Shown: positions 12,891-27,390, numbered from the stretch's first letter. The stretch is DNA of 64,000 nt from Trametes villosa (GCA_002964805.2 PUDQ02000033.1:1798001-1862000), one strand, 5' to 3'. The notes: generated from the sequence alone by a model not told the origin. Numbers and translations: made by a program.

Positions 12891-14473
12891 ATGTCCCTCT
12901 CAAACAAGCTCTCCATCACCGACCTCGACCTCAAGGGCAAGCGCGTCCTCATCCGCGTCGACTTCAATGTCCCCATGTCCGAGGGCAAGGTCACCAACCC
13001 CGCTGTGCGTCCGCCGATCCCAGATCTCGCGCTATCTACGCGAATTGCTAACTGCTCGCGTCCCATCTAGCGTATCGTAGCGGCGTTGCCCACCATTAAA
13101 TACGCCATCGAGAATGGTAGGCACCTGCGCGACATGGATATTTGATTGCTTTTCTGACTGTACGCACAGGCGCGTCCAAGATCATCCTGATGTCCCATCT
13201 CGGACGTCCGGACGGCAAGCCCAACCCCAAGTACTCGCTCGAGCCCGTCTCCAAGGAGCTCGAGAAGCAGCTTGGCAAGCCCGTCACCTTCGTCCACGAG
13301 TCCGTCGGCCCCGAGGTCGAGAAGGCCGTGAACGAGGCCCCCGCGGGCACCGTCATCCTCCTCGAGAACCTCCGCTTCCACATCGAGGAGGAGGGCTCCT
13401 CCAAGGACAAGGAGGGCAAGAAGACCAAGGCCGACCCCGCCAAGGTCCAGGAGTTCCGCGAGGGCCTCACCCGCCTCGGCGACGTCTACGTCAACGACGC
13501 GTTCGGCACCGCCCACCGCGCGCACTCGAGCATGGTCGGCGTCAAGCTCTCCCAGCGCGCGGCCGGCTTCCTCATGAAGAAGGAGCTCGACTACTTCGCC
13601 AAGGCCCTCGAGCACCCCGAGCGCCCCTTCCTTGCCATCCTCGGTGGCGCGAAGGTGTCCGACAAGATCCAGCTGATTGAGAACATGCTGGACAAGGTCA
13701 ACTCGCTGATCATTTGCGGCGGCATGGCCTTCACCTTCAAAAAGACGTTGAACAACGTCAAGGTTAGTATCTCGTATACACACGTGCGCGCACAGGGACT
13801 TACTGGGATTTACACAGATCGGCCAATCTCTGTTCGATGCTGCAGGCTCCGAGAAAGTCGCCTCCCTCGTCGAGAAGGCCAAGCAGCGCAACATCAAGAT
13901 CGTCTTCCCCGTTGACTACGTCACTGCGGATAAGTTCGATAAGGACGCCAAGGTGAGCTCACACCGCAATTTTTGCCTGATGCATACTCAGATCCTCTTG
14001 CAGACCGGCCATGCCACTGACGAGGAGGGTATCCCCGACGAGTGGATGGGTCTTGATGCCGGCCCGAAGAGCCGTGAGCTCTTCCGCGAGACGGTCCTCG
14101 AGTCGAAGACCATCCTCTGGAACGGGTGAGCAACGCCATTCTATGGGTTTCTTACCAGTTATTGATGATACCTCAGTCCCCCGGGCGTGTTCGAGTTCGA
14201 CGCGTTCTCCGCCTCCTCGAAGGCGCTCCTCGATGCGACCGTCGAGGCCGCACAAAAGGGCGCGACTGTCATCGTCGGCGGCGGTGACACCGCGACCGTC
14301 GTCGCAAAGTACGGCGCCGAGGACAAGCTGAGCCACGTCAGCACTGGTGGCGGCGCGTCGCTCGAGCTCCTCGAGGGCAAGGTGAGCAGACCGATACTTG
14401 CTGGCGCGACCGCGACTAATGGTTGTCGATGCAGACCCTCCCTGGTGTTGCCGAGCTGAGCGAGAAGCAGTGA
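12891..14473 (+). CDS. PGK1: Phosphoglycerate kinase
   Basis: A glycolytic and gluconeogenic kinase that converts 1,3-bisphosphoglycerate and ADP to 3-phosphoglycerate and ATP. Seven exons (12891-13004, 13071-13116, 13170-13762, 13818-13952, 14004-14125, 14177-14381, 14435-14473) give 417 residues, the standard PGK length. It shows [19 protein letters not shown] near the N-terminus, [39 protein letters not shown], the hinge region [14 protein letters not shown], and the ATP-site [13 protein letters not shown] followed by [15 protein letters not shown]. Codon use is strongly biased to C-ending codons, as expected for a highly expressed gene. Confidence 0.97.
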
Positions 14474-14946
14474 GTGGACGCCGCGAACGTCTTAGGAGAG
14501 TGCGAGAAGTCAATCTGTTGTATCCGTATTAGGACTTGGACAGTCAGGCTGTAATTACTAGATAGATGCGATGACGAACGAAAGGATTAGAAGCAACACC
14601 TACTGTAATGCATATCTACCATGGACGAGACGGAGAAAGAGGGACGAGACTCAGAAAGCGCGCAGCTGTCGACGCGGAGGCGGAAACGCGGCGGGCACGT
14701 GACAGAACGGGGAACCGCGTCTCGAACCTCCACCGTCTCTTCACTCCGTACTCTTTCTGCCCCAGCCTGCGATAACGTCTTTGCCTCTGCTCTCGTGTCC
14801 TGTTTGTGCTCTATTGCTACATTGTGTCTACACCTGCTCTGCTCTGCCCACTTCGCAACTACTTGCCAGCCCCGCACACATCCGGCCAGACCGCGTTCGG
14901 TCCTCGAACTTCCTGAACCTACTAGTCACCCCACCTTGCATACACG
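14474..14946. promoter_or_regulatory. Intergenic, PGK 3' end and Rho promoter, 473 bp
   Basis: This holds the PGK 3' UTR and the promoter of the downstream Rho gene on the same strand. A CACGTG E-box lies at 14696-14701. No additional gene is supported. Confidence 0.5.
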
Positions 14947-15783
14947 ATGGCGACTCCTTACAACCCGGGCGAATCATCAGGACCCCCGCGCAGGCCGGAC
15001 GTGAAGCGCAAACTCGTAGTAGTCGGTGACGGTGCGCGCATAGCCCAACGTTCCTGACCATCGCGCCTCAGCCTGAAGCTCTCGCGCCCCGCAGGTGGTT
15101 GCGGAAAGACGTGTCTGCTCATCGTCTATGCGGAGAACCGATTCCCGGAGGTGCGTCGCGCTCGATCGACGTCCTTACGCAGCGGGGTATTGACACGGCG
15201 CGCGACACAAAGGCGTATATTCCGACGGTGTTCGAGAACTATGTGACGCTCGTCAACTTCGACGGGAAGCTTGTGGAGCTCGCGCTGTGGGATACGGCGG
15301 GCCAGGAGGAATACGACCGACTCCGGCCGTTGAGCTACCCCGAGAGCGATGTCATCCTGATCGTGTTCTCTGTCGACTTCCCAGTATCTCTCGCAAACGT
15401 CCAAGACAAGGTATGTGTAGACAACCCAAACATACGCCGCGCGTCCCACGTACTCTATCAACCGTGCTAATGTCCCTTCTCGCGCCCCCCAGTGGTATCC
15501 AGAAGTGGCACATTTCTGCGAAGGCGTGCCCTTGATCCTCGTCGCGACAAAGGCGGACCTCCGGCGAGACGAGCAGACGAAGCGGATGCTGAACGCGCAG
15601 GGGCAGGTGCCCGTAACGACGGAGCAGGGCGCGATGGTTGCGCGGGACATCGGGGCGAAGTACATCGAGTGCTCCGCCAAGACGGGCGACAACGTGCGGG
15701 AGGTGTTCAACCTCGCGCTGAAGGAGAGCATGCGCGGGCGGTGGGGGAAGATGGTGAAGCAGCGACGGTGCGTTATCACATGA
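14947..15783 (+). CDS. Rho-family small GTPase
   Basis: A polarity and cell-wall signalling switch. Four exons (14947-15031, 15095-15150, 15213-15410, 15493-15783) give 209 residues. The G1 loop is GDGGCGKT, switch I contains [11 protein letters not shown]3 is [19 protein letters not shown]4 is TKAD where most Rhos have NKxD or TKxD, and G5 is ECSAK. The Rho insert helix region is present ([14 protein letters not shown]). The C-terminus is KQRRCVIT: a polybasic patch and CaaX-type box, so prenylation is expected. The N-terminal extension ([18 protein letters not shown]) and divergence from RhoA make it more like the fungal Rho3/Rho4 group; I cannot decide between them. Confidence 0.93.
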
Positions 15784-16027
15784 TAGCATGGAGGAGAGGG
15801 GAGGAGAGGGCGAGGACTTGGGGAGGGCTGCCTTCCGAGCGCGCGCGCGACATCCGTGGAGGAATGCCCGCGCAAACCCCGGCCGCACAGCGCACACGGA
15901 CGACGACACGACGGTCACGCTCAACATCTGGACGTTGGTTCCGATCTACATACATCAGCACAACAGTAGACCTGTCCGCTGCCATACTGTACTGACATCA
16001 TCTCGCCTGCTTTTGGTTGTTATTATA

Positions 16028-16740
16028 TCACTCCGTTTTCGTGGATGCCTTGCTAGAGAGCCGCTGGGCGGTCCTGACGGACGCCTGCAGGAGGTAGAAG
16101 AACATGGCGATCATGACCGTCGCGGTGCCGATGTCGACCCATGCGAGGTCGTCTAGAACGCCGACGGGTATTGTGATGTCAAGGGGTTCATTGGCAGCGG
16201 TGTCAGAAACGAGGGATAACTGGGAGGCCGGCCATCCGGCGAGGGAGGTGTATGGCTGCAACGCCTGTGGGACCTGGGCGGCACCTAGAAGGGTGTTCAA
16301 AACGTGTCGCAAGGTTTTCGGGTGCGCTACGCACCATGTGTATTCTCAGCGAAGAAGCCTATAGGCCGCTTCAAGGAAACGCGGTAAGACGCGTTGTGCG
16401 CAGCTGCAGGCTTGCCGTAGCGTGCATGCAGAGGGACTTCGAGCGTGATATTCGTCGGGTGAGCTAGACTGAGTCTGGACGTGTCGGCCGTGAGGAGGAG
16501 TACAGAGCCATCTGGGTCTACGGCGGACACGGGTTTCTCCAGGTCCGTAGTGCCCCAGAGCGCGGTAGAGGATTCAGGACGCTGCGCAAGCTCGTACTGG
16601 TCTGCATACACGTGTGGGTCGAGCTCGTACACGACATGCAGGCTGCGACTTGCAAGTTCAGACGCGTCAGGGATATAGACCGTTGTAGAGACGGTGAAAT
16701 GAAAGCCTTGGCCAGCGATGGAGGACGCGAGGGAGGCCAT
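16028..16740 (-). CDS. PBN1: PIG-X / Pbn1-like GPI mannosyltransferase I subunit
   Basis: In the ER membrane PIG-X/Pbn1 stabilises the first mannosyltransferase of GPI-anchor synthesis. Two exons (16335-16740, 16028-16284) give 220 residues. The protein has a beta-rich lumenal region, the family-like LEVPLHARYG motif (compare VPLHxRY), a conserved Pro/Phe-containing segment (KRPIGFFAEN), and one C-terminal transmembrane helix (VDIGTATVMIAMFFYLLQ) with a short basic tail ending KASTKTE. Length and topology fit PIG-X. Primary similarity is weak in this family, so the assignment rests on the VPLHxRY motif plus topology. It is divergent from the PFKFB gene across 153 bp. Confidence 0.75.
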
Positions 16741-16893
16741 GGGCGGGGTGGAGGAGGGAGAGGAGCGGAAGCAATACGCGCGCGGCTCCGTTCCGAACGG
16801 GCACGCGCCGATCACTTAGGCGGATCGTCCCCGCACCCCCAGCTCGAGGCCGCCCCCGCCTCTCCTCCTACCACCAGCACCCGCGCGACCGCC
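16741..16893. promoter_or_regulatory. Short divergent promoter, PIG-X / PFKFB
   Basis: Only 153 bp separate the two start codons, so both transcripts must start within this interval or overlap. No TATA box is visible. Confidence 0.5.
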
Positions 16894-19201
<2,308 letters not shown>

Positions 19202-19560
19202 GGGGGTTTGTTGAATGGAACGTCAAGGATAGAGTGGATAGGAGCATGCACATTAGTTGTACTACATATACACCGTAGAGATGCACACGCACGGGCGCGG
19301 CGGAAAATAAAGGAATGTATCACTAGGTCGTACAACTCTAGTCCGCGCCCATCGTAACCGATGGGCACCGGGGGTCGTCCCAGCAGCCCCCATGTATGCA
19401 GAACGTGCGGCGGTCATGTACGCACGGTGCAACCGTGCGCTGCCGCGCTCTTTTGCGCTCGCGTCCTCTAGGTGATAAGGATATATGCGGTATATGTACT
19501 GTAAATCCGGCGCCGAATTTCCAAGAAACTGTAAGTAAGTAGATGAATCCGAGTTGGGGC
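19202..19560. other. Convergent 3' region, 359 bp
   Basis: This lies between the PFKFB stop and the GT8 stop (convergent genes) and should contain both 3' UTRs. I see no other gene. Confidence 0.5.
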
Positions 19561-21256
19561 TTAGGGTGTGTGGGCGAGCGCGAACTCCTCGTCGGCGAAC
19601 TTGGTGTTGTGGAGCGTCTCGAGGGTGAGCGTCGCGTTGGACTCGGGCTGGTTGAGCCAGAGCCACTTGTAGCCGACGTGGTAGCGCACGGCGGGGAGCC
19701 AGCGTTGCGCGAGCCCGTCGTGCGGGTCGGACCAGCCCGGCCAGTCGTAATAGCGGTCCACGCCGTCCAGGCAGTTGCTGTGCGCGAAACACCGTCAGCC
19801 CGAGTGCACACACAAGCGCGCGCGGAGGGGGGACGTACAAGTGCACCATCTTGGGGAGGATCGCGCGGCCCTGCTCGGGCGTGTCGTCGGTGTGGACCTG
19901 GACGCGCGCCTCGTGCGCCTCGTCCGCGTCGTCCTCGCCGAGGCCCTTCATGTACATGTCCATGAGGCACGCGGACACCTCCCAGTCGTACGAGAGGTGC
20001 GCGAAGATGTCCGGGCGGTGGCTCACGATCGCCCACCAGTAGCCCTGGTCGCCGAGCTTCACGCCGTCGTAGCGCAGGCGGCCGCCGCCGGCCTCGACGG
20101 GCGCGCCGAACATCGCCTCGAACGCGCTGGGCGCGAGCGCGGCGGGCTCGCCGGGGCGGTGGTAGAGCGCGGAGTCCATGAGGCGCAGCGCGCGGAGGCG
20201 CGCGAGGTCGAGGAGCATGATGCACGAGCAGATGCGGTTCGCGTTGTGCCACTCGGGCTCGGACTGGTCTGGGTGCGAGGGCATCGCGATCGCGGTGCCC
20301 GGGCGGAGCGCGCGGAAGTGCGCCCAGAGCTGGGCGGGGTCGGAGATGAAGAAGGCGTCGGTGTCGACGAAGATGGCGCGCGGGACGGAGGCGGGGAGGA
20401 TCTCGTGGATGAAGAGCTTCATCAGCCCGGCTGCGGGTACGCGTGCGAGGTCAGTGCTGGGTTGGGGACATGAGGTGAGCGCGAGAGGGACTTACGGACG
20501 CCAGCGGCGTGGTCGGTGTTGATGGCGCCTTCGCGGTCGATACGCGCGACCATGCTTTCGTGTGGGATGCGGTAGAAGCGGACGAGGATGTCATGCTGTG
20601 GGTGCTTGAGGAGAGAGAGCCGCTTCTCGAGGTACTCTTGCGCGGTCTGGTCGCAGATGATATGGAATTCCAGCGGACTTGAGCTATACAAGATGATGGA
20701 CTGTGGGATTGTGTCAGTTACAGTGATGAGGATACGCTGTTAGGCACTTGAGGTGCCTAACAGGCCCGGGCGAGTTCAAGGAAGATTGACGAACCTTGAT
20801 GAGAACGGCGCCTTCTGCGGCGGAGCCTTCTGAGAACATGATGAGAGCAAAAGTGACAGGGTCGGGTTCGGGAAGCGCAGACGCGAGTTCTTGTGGTGCA
20901 GCAGCAGAAGGCTCGGCCTCGGATGGTAGTGTGGTTGACGGCTTGGAAGGTATATGGTGTCCGTGGGGTATGTGCGCATGCGCATCGTCGAAGGCGGGGC
21001 GATATGATACATCCTGGTCCGCGAGCGGGGAGGGTATGTCTAGAGACTGCGCTGGAGAGGCATAGGCTGGGTCGCGGAGGCGGTAGAATGCGAGGAGGGT
21101 GACGGAGAGGGCGACGGTCGCGACAATGAAGGCGATCTGGCGGAGCTGGAATGGTCTGCGGCGCATGTCCTTTGCGCGGGAGAGCCAGGGGGCGGGAGAC
21201 GCGTCGGGGAGGATGGGAGACGAGTCGCGGTAGGCGGGGAAGTAGGAGGAGGACAT
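19561..21256 (-). CDS. Type II membrane glycosyltransferase, GT8-like
   Basis: Four exons (20795-21256, 20496-20700, 19839-20430, 19561-19777) give 491 residues. A short cytosolic segment is followed by one signal-anchor helix (QIAFIVATVALSVTLLAFY) and a Ser/Pro-rich stem. The lumenal domain starts VTFALIMFSEGSAAEGAVLIK and has FHIICDQTAQEY, the metal-binding DxD motif in RAIFVDTDAFFI, HNANRICSCIMLLDL, and KLGDQGYWWAIVSHRPD. These match the GT8 fold group (glucoside xylosyltransferase and LARGE-type enzymes). Donor and acceptor cannot be read from sequence. The protein ends ADEEFALAHTP. It probably acts in the Golgi. It is divergent from the PNKP gene. Confidence 0.85.
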
Positions 21257-21547
21257 GACCGAGGGGAAAGGACAGTGAGGCTCAGCACATGGCGGAGACG
21301 GGAGGGGTGCGTATGTCTGAGATATAAAGACGGCCGATCTGGGTCGCGCCGTTGGACTGATCTTGTTGCGCTCGCGACGCGTCCGTCCGACCAAAACTGC
21401 GCCACCAGCGCGCCCGCGTCATTCATTGCCTCCTTCCGATCGCCCGGCTTCTCCGTCCCGCTCTCTCCTCCCGCCACAACTGCTCCCGCACACACCGTGT
21501 TGCTCGTTCCCCGACGCGCCTGCCCGCTGTTGCGCGTCGCTCGCGCC
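21257..21547. promoter_or_regulatory. Divergent promoter, GT8 / PNKP
   Basis: A 291-bp head-to-head spacer rich in pyrimidines on the PNKP side. No confident core element is visible. Confidence 0.45.
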
Positions 21548-23487
21548 ATGTCTGGCCAGGCTGAAGGTGGGCATCGTCCGCTGTGGGACCGAACCCGCAG
21601 CGATTGACAGCCTCAAATCAACCGCCCGCTTATCTTCCAGGCTCCACTCGGAAACGCGCCCTCGAACAGCCGTCCTCTCCCCCGCCTCAATCACGTAAAG
21701 TACAAAAGCGTGCGCACCTTTCCTCGTTCAGCTCAACGCCGTCGAACGCATCATGCTCACAACCCGCCAGTATTTCCGCTCTTTGACAAGTCGAGCTCCG
21801 CCGAGTCCGCGTCCAGCTTTCGCTGGATCACTCCCGCCCTCGGGCCCAAGCGCTCGTGTCTGCACGGCGTGAACGGCGAACCCAAGCCTTCGTCCAAAGT
21901 CGCCGCGTTCGACCTCGATGGCTGCCTCATCCAGGGTATTTTCCCCAAGAAGGGCGCCCCGCCCAAGTTTGACTGGTGGCGTCCCATAGTCCCAAAGAAG
22001 CTCAAACAAGTCCATGAAGAAGGGCATGTCCGCTCCTTCTGTCCTTCTCATCCCGCTAACCGCACCCTTCTACCGGCAGTTATTCTATAGTCATCATCAC
22101 AAACCAGGCTCTCCGTACCCAGGCTCTCATAAATGACTGGAAGAAGAAAATTCCTCTCATCGCGAATGCCGTACGCGCAACTGCCTCCGAATTATTGCGC
22201 GCGATGTTCCTGACCGCCACTGTCCAACTTGACAGCTCCCCGACGTGCCCTTCCGCCTCTTCGCCGCAACCGAGAAGGATGGCTATCGCAAGCCCATCCC
22301 TGGTATGTGGTACGAGCTCGAGCGCATCTTTGCCCAGGACAACGTCCAGATAGGTCCGTTCTCGATGTGCCTCACTCCCCCACCCGGCGAATGCACAGGC
22401 TGACACAACCTGGCAGATTTGTCCGCGTCCTACTTCATCGGCGACGCTGCTGGTCGCCCGAACGACCACTCCTCCACCGACCTGAAACTCGCACTCAACA
22501 TCGGCATCCCCTTCCAGACGCCCGAGGTAGGCGATCTCTCCCCGCCCCCTCTACCCGCGCTCGCTCCAACCCGCACCGCACCCGCAGGAGTACTTCCTCG
22601 GCCTCCCTAAAGCCCAATACAACACCCCCGGCTTCAATGTGTCTTCCCTTCCCACGGACGGTAAATCGCGCACATCCTCTTCTCCCGCGTTGTACTGGCC
22701 TAACCAAATTTGTTACGGTAGCGCCGCGGATAGTGCCCGCAGAACCGCCGCTGCTCCCCGCGGCGGAGTCCCCGGAGGTGGTGGTGTTCGTGGGCTATCC
22801 TGCGCTGGGCAAATCATCGTTCTTCCGCGCGCACTTTGGCGAGGCGGGGTACGTGCATGTGAACCAGGATACGCTCAAGACGCGCGACAAGTGCGTTAAG
22901 GCCACTGAACAAGCCCTCGGCGAGGGCAAGAGCGTCGTTGTCGGTGAGCGCCCCTGCCTGAACATCGGATGCGTAGGCAACGAGTGGTTGAGACGGGCTG
23001 CGGCCGACAGACAACACGAACCGCGATAAGGCGACGCGCAAGTTCTACGTAACGCTCGCGAAGAAACACAAAGTGCCCGTAAGGTCATCCGGCGTGCATC
23101 TCTTGCCCGGGCGACGCGCATCGCTGACCGCGTCCCCGCTGGTCCCGGATCCCAGGTGCATCTACTTTGCGGGCTCAATCGAGCTGGCGTGGCATAACAA
23201 CCTGTACCGGACGTTCAACCTCCCGCCCGCGCTCGCCGCGTCTCAGGTGAGCTCCCCTGCGTTGTCCCTGTCAGGTCGGGAACGCTGCTCACCGAGCACA
23301 CGGGGGACACGCGCAGCCGAAGCGCGATCTGGTGCCGTACAGCGCGTTCACGGGCTTCCGCGCGGACTTTGAGGAGCCGGACGTCGAGGAGGGCTTTGCG
23401 GAGGTGCGCACGGTGAACTTCGTGTTCGAGGGCGATGAGGAGGCGCGGAGGAGGTGGAGCATGTGGCTGCAGATTGACGGGAAGTAG
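21548..23487 (+). CDS. PNKP: Polynucleotide kinase 3'-phosphatase (DNA repair)
   Basis: It repairs DNA strand-break ends by removing 3'-phosphates and adding 5'-phosphates. Exons 1-3 start 21548-21566 (19 nt), 21641-21694 and 21771; the exon 2 donor is C|GTAAAG. The HAD phosphatase domain shows [12 protein letters not shown] (motif I), the VIITNQ motif, [20 protein letters not shown] and [20 protein letters not shown]. The kinase domain has a P-loop [35 protein letters not shown] and the lid-like [15 protein letters not shown]. There is no N-terminal FHA domain, unlike animal PNKP. Both catalytic halves are present, unlike budding yeast Tpp1, which is phosphatase only. Confidence 0.94.
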
Positions 23488-23727
23488 GCTGGTAGCTTTT
23501 CCCTGCGCTGTCGGTGATTTGTGCCCTGTGCTTTGTGTCCTGTGTATAGCGTATTGTAATATATCACCTTCACTCATGATCATACCTAGGGCGGAATTCG
23601 GACGTGCGTGGCGTCAGGTATTGTTTTCGGTTGTACAGTTGTATGCTCTACAGGGCCCCGTCCTCGTACACAGCAATCGTGCCTCTACCCAGGATTTTCT
23701 TTGCTCGCTCGTGCGCTGGTATCGTGA

Positions 23728-24606
23728 TCATTCATCCTCGACCTTCTTCAGCCCGCTCACGTCCCTTGCCCCACTGTGCATTCAGGCATGGTAAACGCGC
23801 CGTAGACGAATGGTTGAGATCACAGTACGCACAGTAGTGGCATCCCGAACACGTCGATCGAGTCGATCCGCGTCTCGTCCTCGCCACCCTGGTTCGACAC
23901 CACGAATATCTGCCCCGCCCACTCGTTAGCAACCCACACCTACACCCGCGCCACTGCACGACAAGGTATAAGGGAGAAAATGGAGACGCACATGGAGCGA
24001 GTTGACGGACTGGAAGCGCACGAAGCGGAGCGGGACGCGGCGGCCCTCGCGCACGTCGTCCGCGGAGAGCTCGAGCTCCTGCAGCACGCTCGCGCCGTCC
24101 TCGACGTCGTCGAAGCTCAGCGCGGGCTTGTTCGTCACGAGCCGCAGCGTGCGCGGCGCCTGCTCTGCGCTCGCGCTCCGGATCGCGATCGAGCGCACTT
24201 TCACGGCTTGGTTGAACTGCACGGAAAGATGGAGGGGTTTGACGAGCGGATAATGGTTCGTTATTGTATTCCAGGTGTCCATGTGGTGCAATAAGGACGC
24301 GTATGAGAGATGGGCACACGACAGGGCGAGTGGCGGGACGTACAGGGAGGGTGATGAGGAGCTGCTCGTCCGCATCGCTCAGGGCGTATGCACTGCCCGA
24401 GTTAAGCTTCTTGTCGGCGACGATCGACTTGAGCGTATGCTCCTCCGACTCATTTAGGCACGTCAGCTGAGAGAGGTCCAGATATTCGAGGAGGGAGACC
24501 TGTAGCACGCGAGGTCAGTACCGCAGTGGACAGTCTTTCATGCGCCACCGCGCCCGAACGCAGCGATCGTGGGCGCATCGTGCGTGCATACTTCTGGTTC
24601 AGCCAT
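23728..24606 (-). CDS. PITH-domain protein
   Basis: Five exons (24592-24606, 24344-24499, 23992-24216, 23833-23909, 23728-23773) give 172 residues, essentially one PITH domain, the proteasome-interacting domain also found at the C-terminus of thioredoxin-like TXNL1. Visible motifs are SLLEYLDLSQLTCLNE, DADEQLLITLPFNQAVKVRSI, LRFVRFQSVNSLHIFVVSNQ and GEDETRIDSIDVFG. No thioredoxin domain precedes it, so it resembles PITHD1. The first exon encodes only MAEPE, and its intron has a clear TACTGAC branch site. The protein ends DVSGLKKVEDE. Confidence 0.9.
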
Positions 24607-24864
24607 TGCACGCGTTCGGTAAGGGAAATTGAGAGGTTTTGAAGGATTTCCGAGACGCGAAGCGGAGGGAGGTATATGGGTCGGATTAAGAGTTTGTACA
24701 GAGTAGTACGTATGTCGTAGTGCCACACTCGGGAGATTAGATAAGATCGAGGACCATCGACCGGACGGGAGACTCAGAGAGAGAGAGAAGTACACCAGCA
24801 GCGAACACGACCAGCCCATCCCGCGCACCCACAAAGTTCGACCAGCAGAGCGGGACACCCGCCG

Positions 24865-27390
24865 CTATACAATCACACACTCGTCCTTCGCGTCCTGACG
24901 CGTCGGCCGGGCCATGTTCGCCCGCTTGTTTCCGTTCCGCTTCATCTCGGTCAGCCGGTTCATCGCCCTCTTGTTTCCTTGCGCTGAAGGTGACATAGTG
25001 AGCAACTCTTCGGGCATAGAGATAAAGTATCGAAGATTACCTGCTGCACGCATGTACCACCGCTTCGCGAACTCGATGTCCTGCTTCACGCCGATGCCGA
25101 CCTCCGCGTAGTACCCGACCGCGTACTCCGCCTTGCTCAAGCCCTTGTTCGCCGCGCGCCGCGCCCACAGGTACGCCTCCGAGTCGCTCTGCTTGAGCAC
25201 GCCCTCGCTGCCGGTGAGGTACCAACCGCTGAGCGCGAGCTCCGCCTCCGCGTGCCCCTTCTCCGCCGCCTTCGTGTACCACGCGATCGACCGCCGCGGG
25301 TCGACCGGGCACGTGAGCGTGCCGTACTCGTAGCACTGCCCGAGCTTGAACTGCGAGTGCGTGTACCCGAGGTGGCCGGCGCGCGTGTAGAGGTCCTTCG
25401 CGTACGCGGGGTCGTGGGGCACGACACCGGCGCTCGGGTTCTCGTACAGCATCGCGAGCTCGTGCAGCGCGTGGGGGTTCTCCTCGTCCGCCTGCTCTGC
25501 TGCGCGGCGCAGCCAGCCAATCGCCTCGCGGGGGTTGGGCTGCTGCTTGAGCAACCCTCGGAGGAGGATGACGCCGAGCTTGTACATCGCCGCCGTGTCG
25601 CCGAGTGAGGCCGCTTTCCGGTAGAACGCGGCCGCACGCTGGGGGTCTGGCTTCGTGCCTGCACCGATCTCGTTGCAGACGGCGACGCGGTAGCATGCCG
25701 CAGGGTGGTTCTGTTTCGCAGCTTGCAGATAGAGGTGGTAGGCGCGCTCGTGGTCGACCTGCAGCCCGAGCATACCGGTGCCGTGGCAGTTGGCGAGGAA
25801 GAACTGCGCCTCGTCGTACGGCTGGCCCTGCGTGGCGAGCCTCCGGATGACCTTGAGAGACTCCGTGATGAGCGAGTCGCGGTACTTGCGCAGCCCGCGC
25901 TGCTCCTTCGCGTCCTGGCCGATCTTCTTCGCCGCGTCGATCAGATACTTCGCGTATTGGAACTGCGCCTCCGGATCGGGGTCGTCCTTGATTCGCTGGC
26001 GGTACTGGTCGATGTACTCCTTGGTGTAGGGCGGGGCGCTGAGGTCGATCGCTTTCGTCTTTTGCGTGCGCAGGTTTACGGAGGCGGTGGTCTCGGAGCG
26101 GTTCAGGCGCGGCCGGTTCATCTCAAAGTCTGGTTCCTCCTGTGGCGGAAGGCTTGATTGGAAGGAAGACGCGTTGGACGGCCCTCTAGTCAGACTGGTT
26201 TGTGAACCTGCGGGGTAGGCACCGGGGGGACCAGGTTGGTACGGTCCAGCACCGAGGTACGGCACGGACTGGCTGGCCGGCATCGGCCCGGGGCCTTGCG
26301 GATAGCCTCCGTAGGGCCCGGGTGGGGGGTAAGGCGAACCAGAGGGGCCAGGCGGAGGGTACGGTCCGCGTGAAGGCCCCGGAGGAGGGTACGGTGACGC
26401 AGACGGCCCTGGGGCATACTGCTGGTTCATCGGAGGGGGCGGCGGGGCTCCGCCGGGAGGTGGGCCCATACCGAGCACGTCTGAGGCAGCCGCGTAGAGG
26501 TGGTTGAAGTCGTTCGGGGGAGGCGAGACGTTGTACTGAGGCTGGGGGCCGCGTCCTTGCCAGCCCGGGGGCGGGGGCGGGTACCCGCCGTGAGCGTAAC
26601 CGTTGGGTGCGGGTTGGAACATGGGGTCCTCGTACGAGTATATGCTCGTGCCGTCCGTCTCTACGGACGCGTCGTGCGGAAGCGAGTCGTGCCCCTCGCT
26701 GTACATACTCGCGTAGCCGCTGTTCCCACTACCTCCGGAATGTACCGAGTTCGAGCGCAGGGAGTTGTCGACGCGCCCCGGGGGATATCTGCGCATCTGG
26801 TCGGGAGACAAGGGGAGGCCGCCGCCCATCGGCGGGGCCATCCGCTGGGGCGACTGCATGGACTGCATGGAGCGCATGGACATGGAGGTGCCTGCGCGGG
26901 GGACGGGGTCGCCTACGGGCGGGCCGCGCGAGGGGGGCCCGCGCTGGCCGATATGCATGTTGCCAAACTGGTCTGCGACGCTGTTTGGGTCATACGGCGG
27001 GGGCAATGGAGGGACGGTGTCATGCTCTCCATACTGATCATACGGGATCTGGGTATTGATGGTCGGCACGGAGCGGTTCTGGTGCAGCATGAGCGGCTGG
27101 GTCGCTGTTCACGCGCGAGAGTAGCAGGGGGTGGGAGGAGGCGGTCAGGACGTCGGAGCGCGGCCTGAGGCGTGATTAGGCTCACAGTGATCCTGCCCAT
27201 TTTGACCGTTCGGCGGATCTTGCCAGTCGTCGTGCCCGGGAGGCCCGCCCTGCACGGGAGAGGGGCCTGTGTCCTGGGCAGAAAGAGGGGGGCTGTTCCA
27301 CGGCTGGCCGTTGGGAAGAAGGCCTTGGCGACGGGACTGCCTGTCTGCGGGAGACGAGGGTAGCTGTTGCTGGTCTTGCTGGTCGGACAT
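24865..27390 (-). CDS. SKT5: Sel1-repeat protein, Skt5/Chs4-like chitin synthase regulator
   Basis: It is expected to recruit or activate a chitin synthase at the plasma membrane. Three exons (27186-27390, 25041-27104, 24865-24983) give 795 residues. The N-terminal half is a long Pro/Gly/Tyr-rich disordered region (many PPPGP repeats, PSGSPYPPPGPYGGYPQG). The C-terminal half has Sel1 repeats (AQFFLANCHGTGMLGL, ACYRVAVCNEIGAGTKPDP, AAMYKLGVILLRG, SQFKLGQCYEYG, AELALSGWYLTGSEG, AEYAVGYYAEVGIGVK). It ends DECVIV, a CaaX box like that of yeast Chs4, so lipid anchoring is likely. The 57-nt second intron (24984-25040) is in frame and stop-free, and an ATG at 27090 in exon 2 can mislead; I prefer the start MSDQQDQQ at 27390. 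Confidence 0.9.

Noticed and set aside
19775..20473. 232-codon plus-strand ORF opposite the glycosyltransferase
   Set aside because: Antisense to strongly supported GT8 exons. The Val/Arg/Glu-rich composition is an artefact of codon bias.
26500..27168. 222-codon plus-strand ORF opposite SKT5
   Set aside because: Antisense to the Pro/Gly-rich region of SKT5. No homology.
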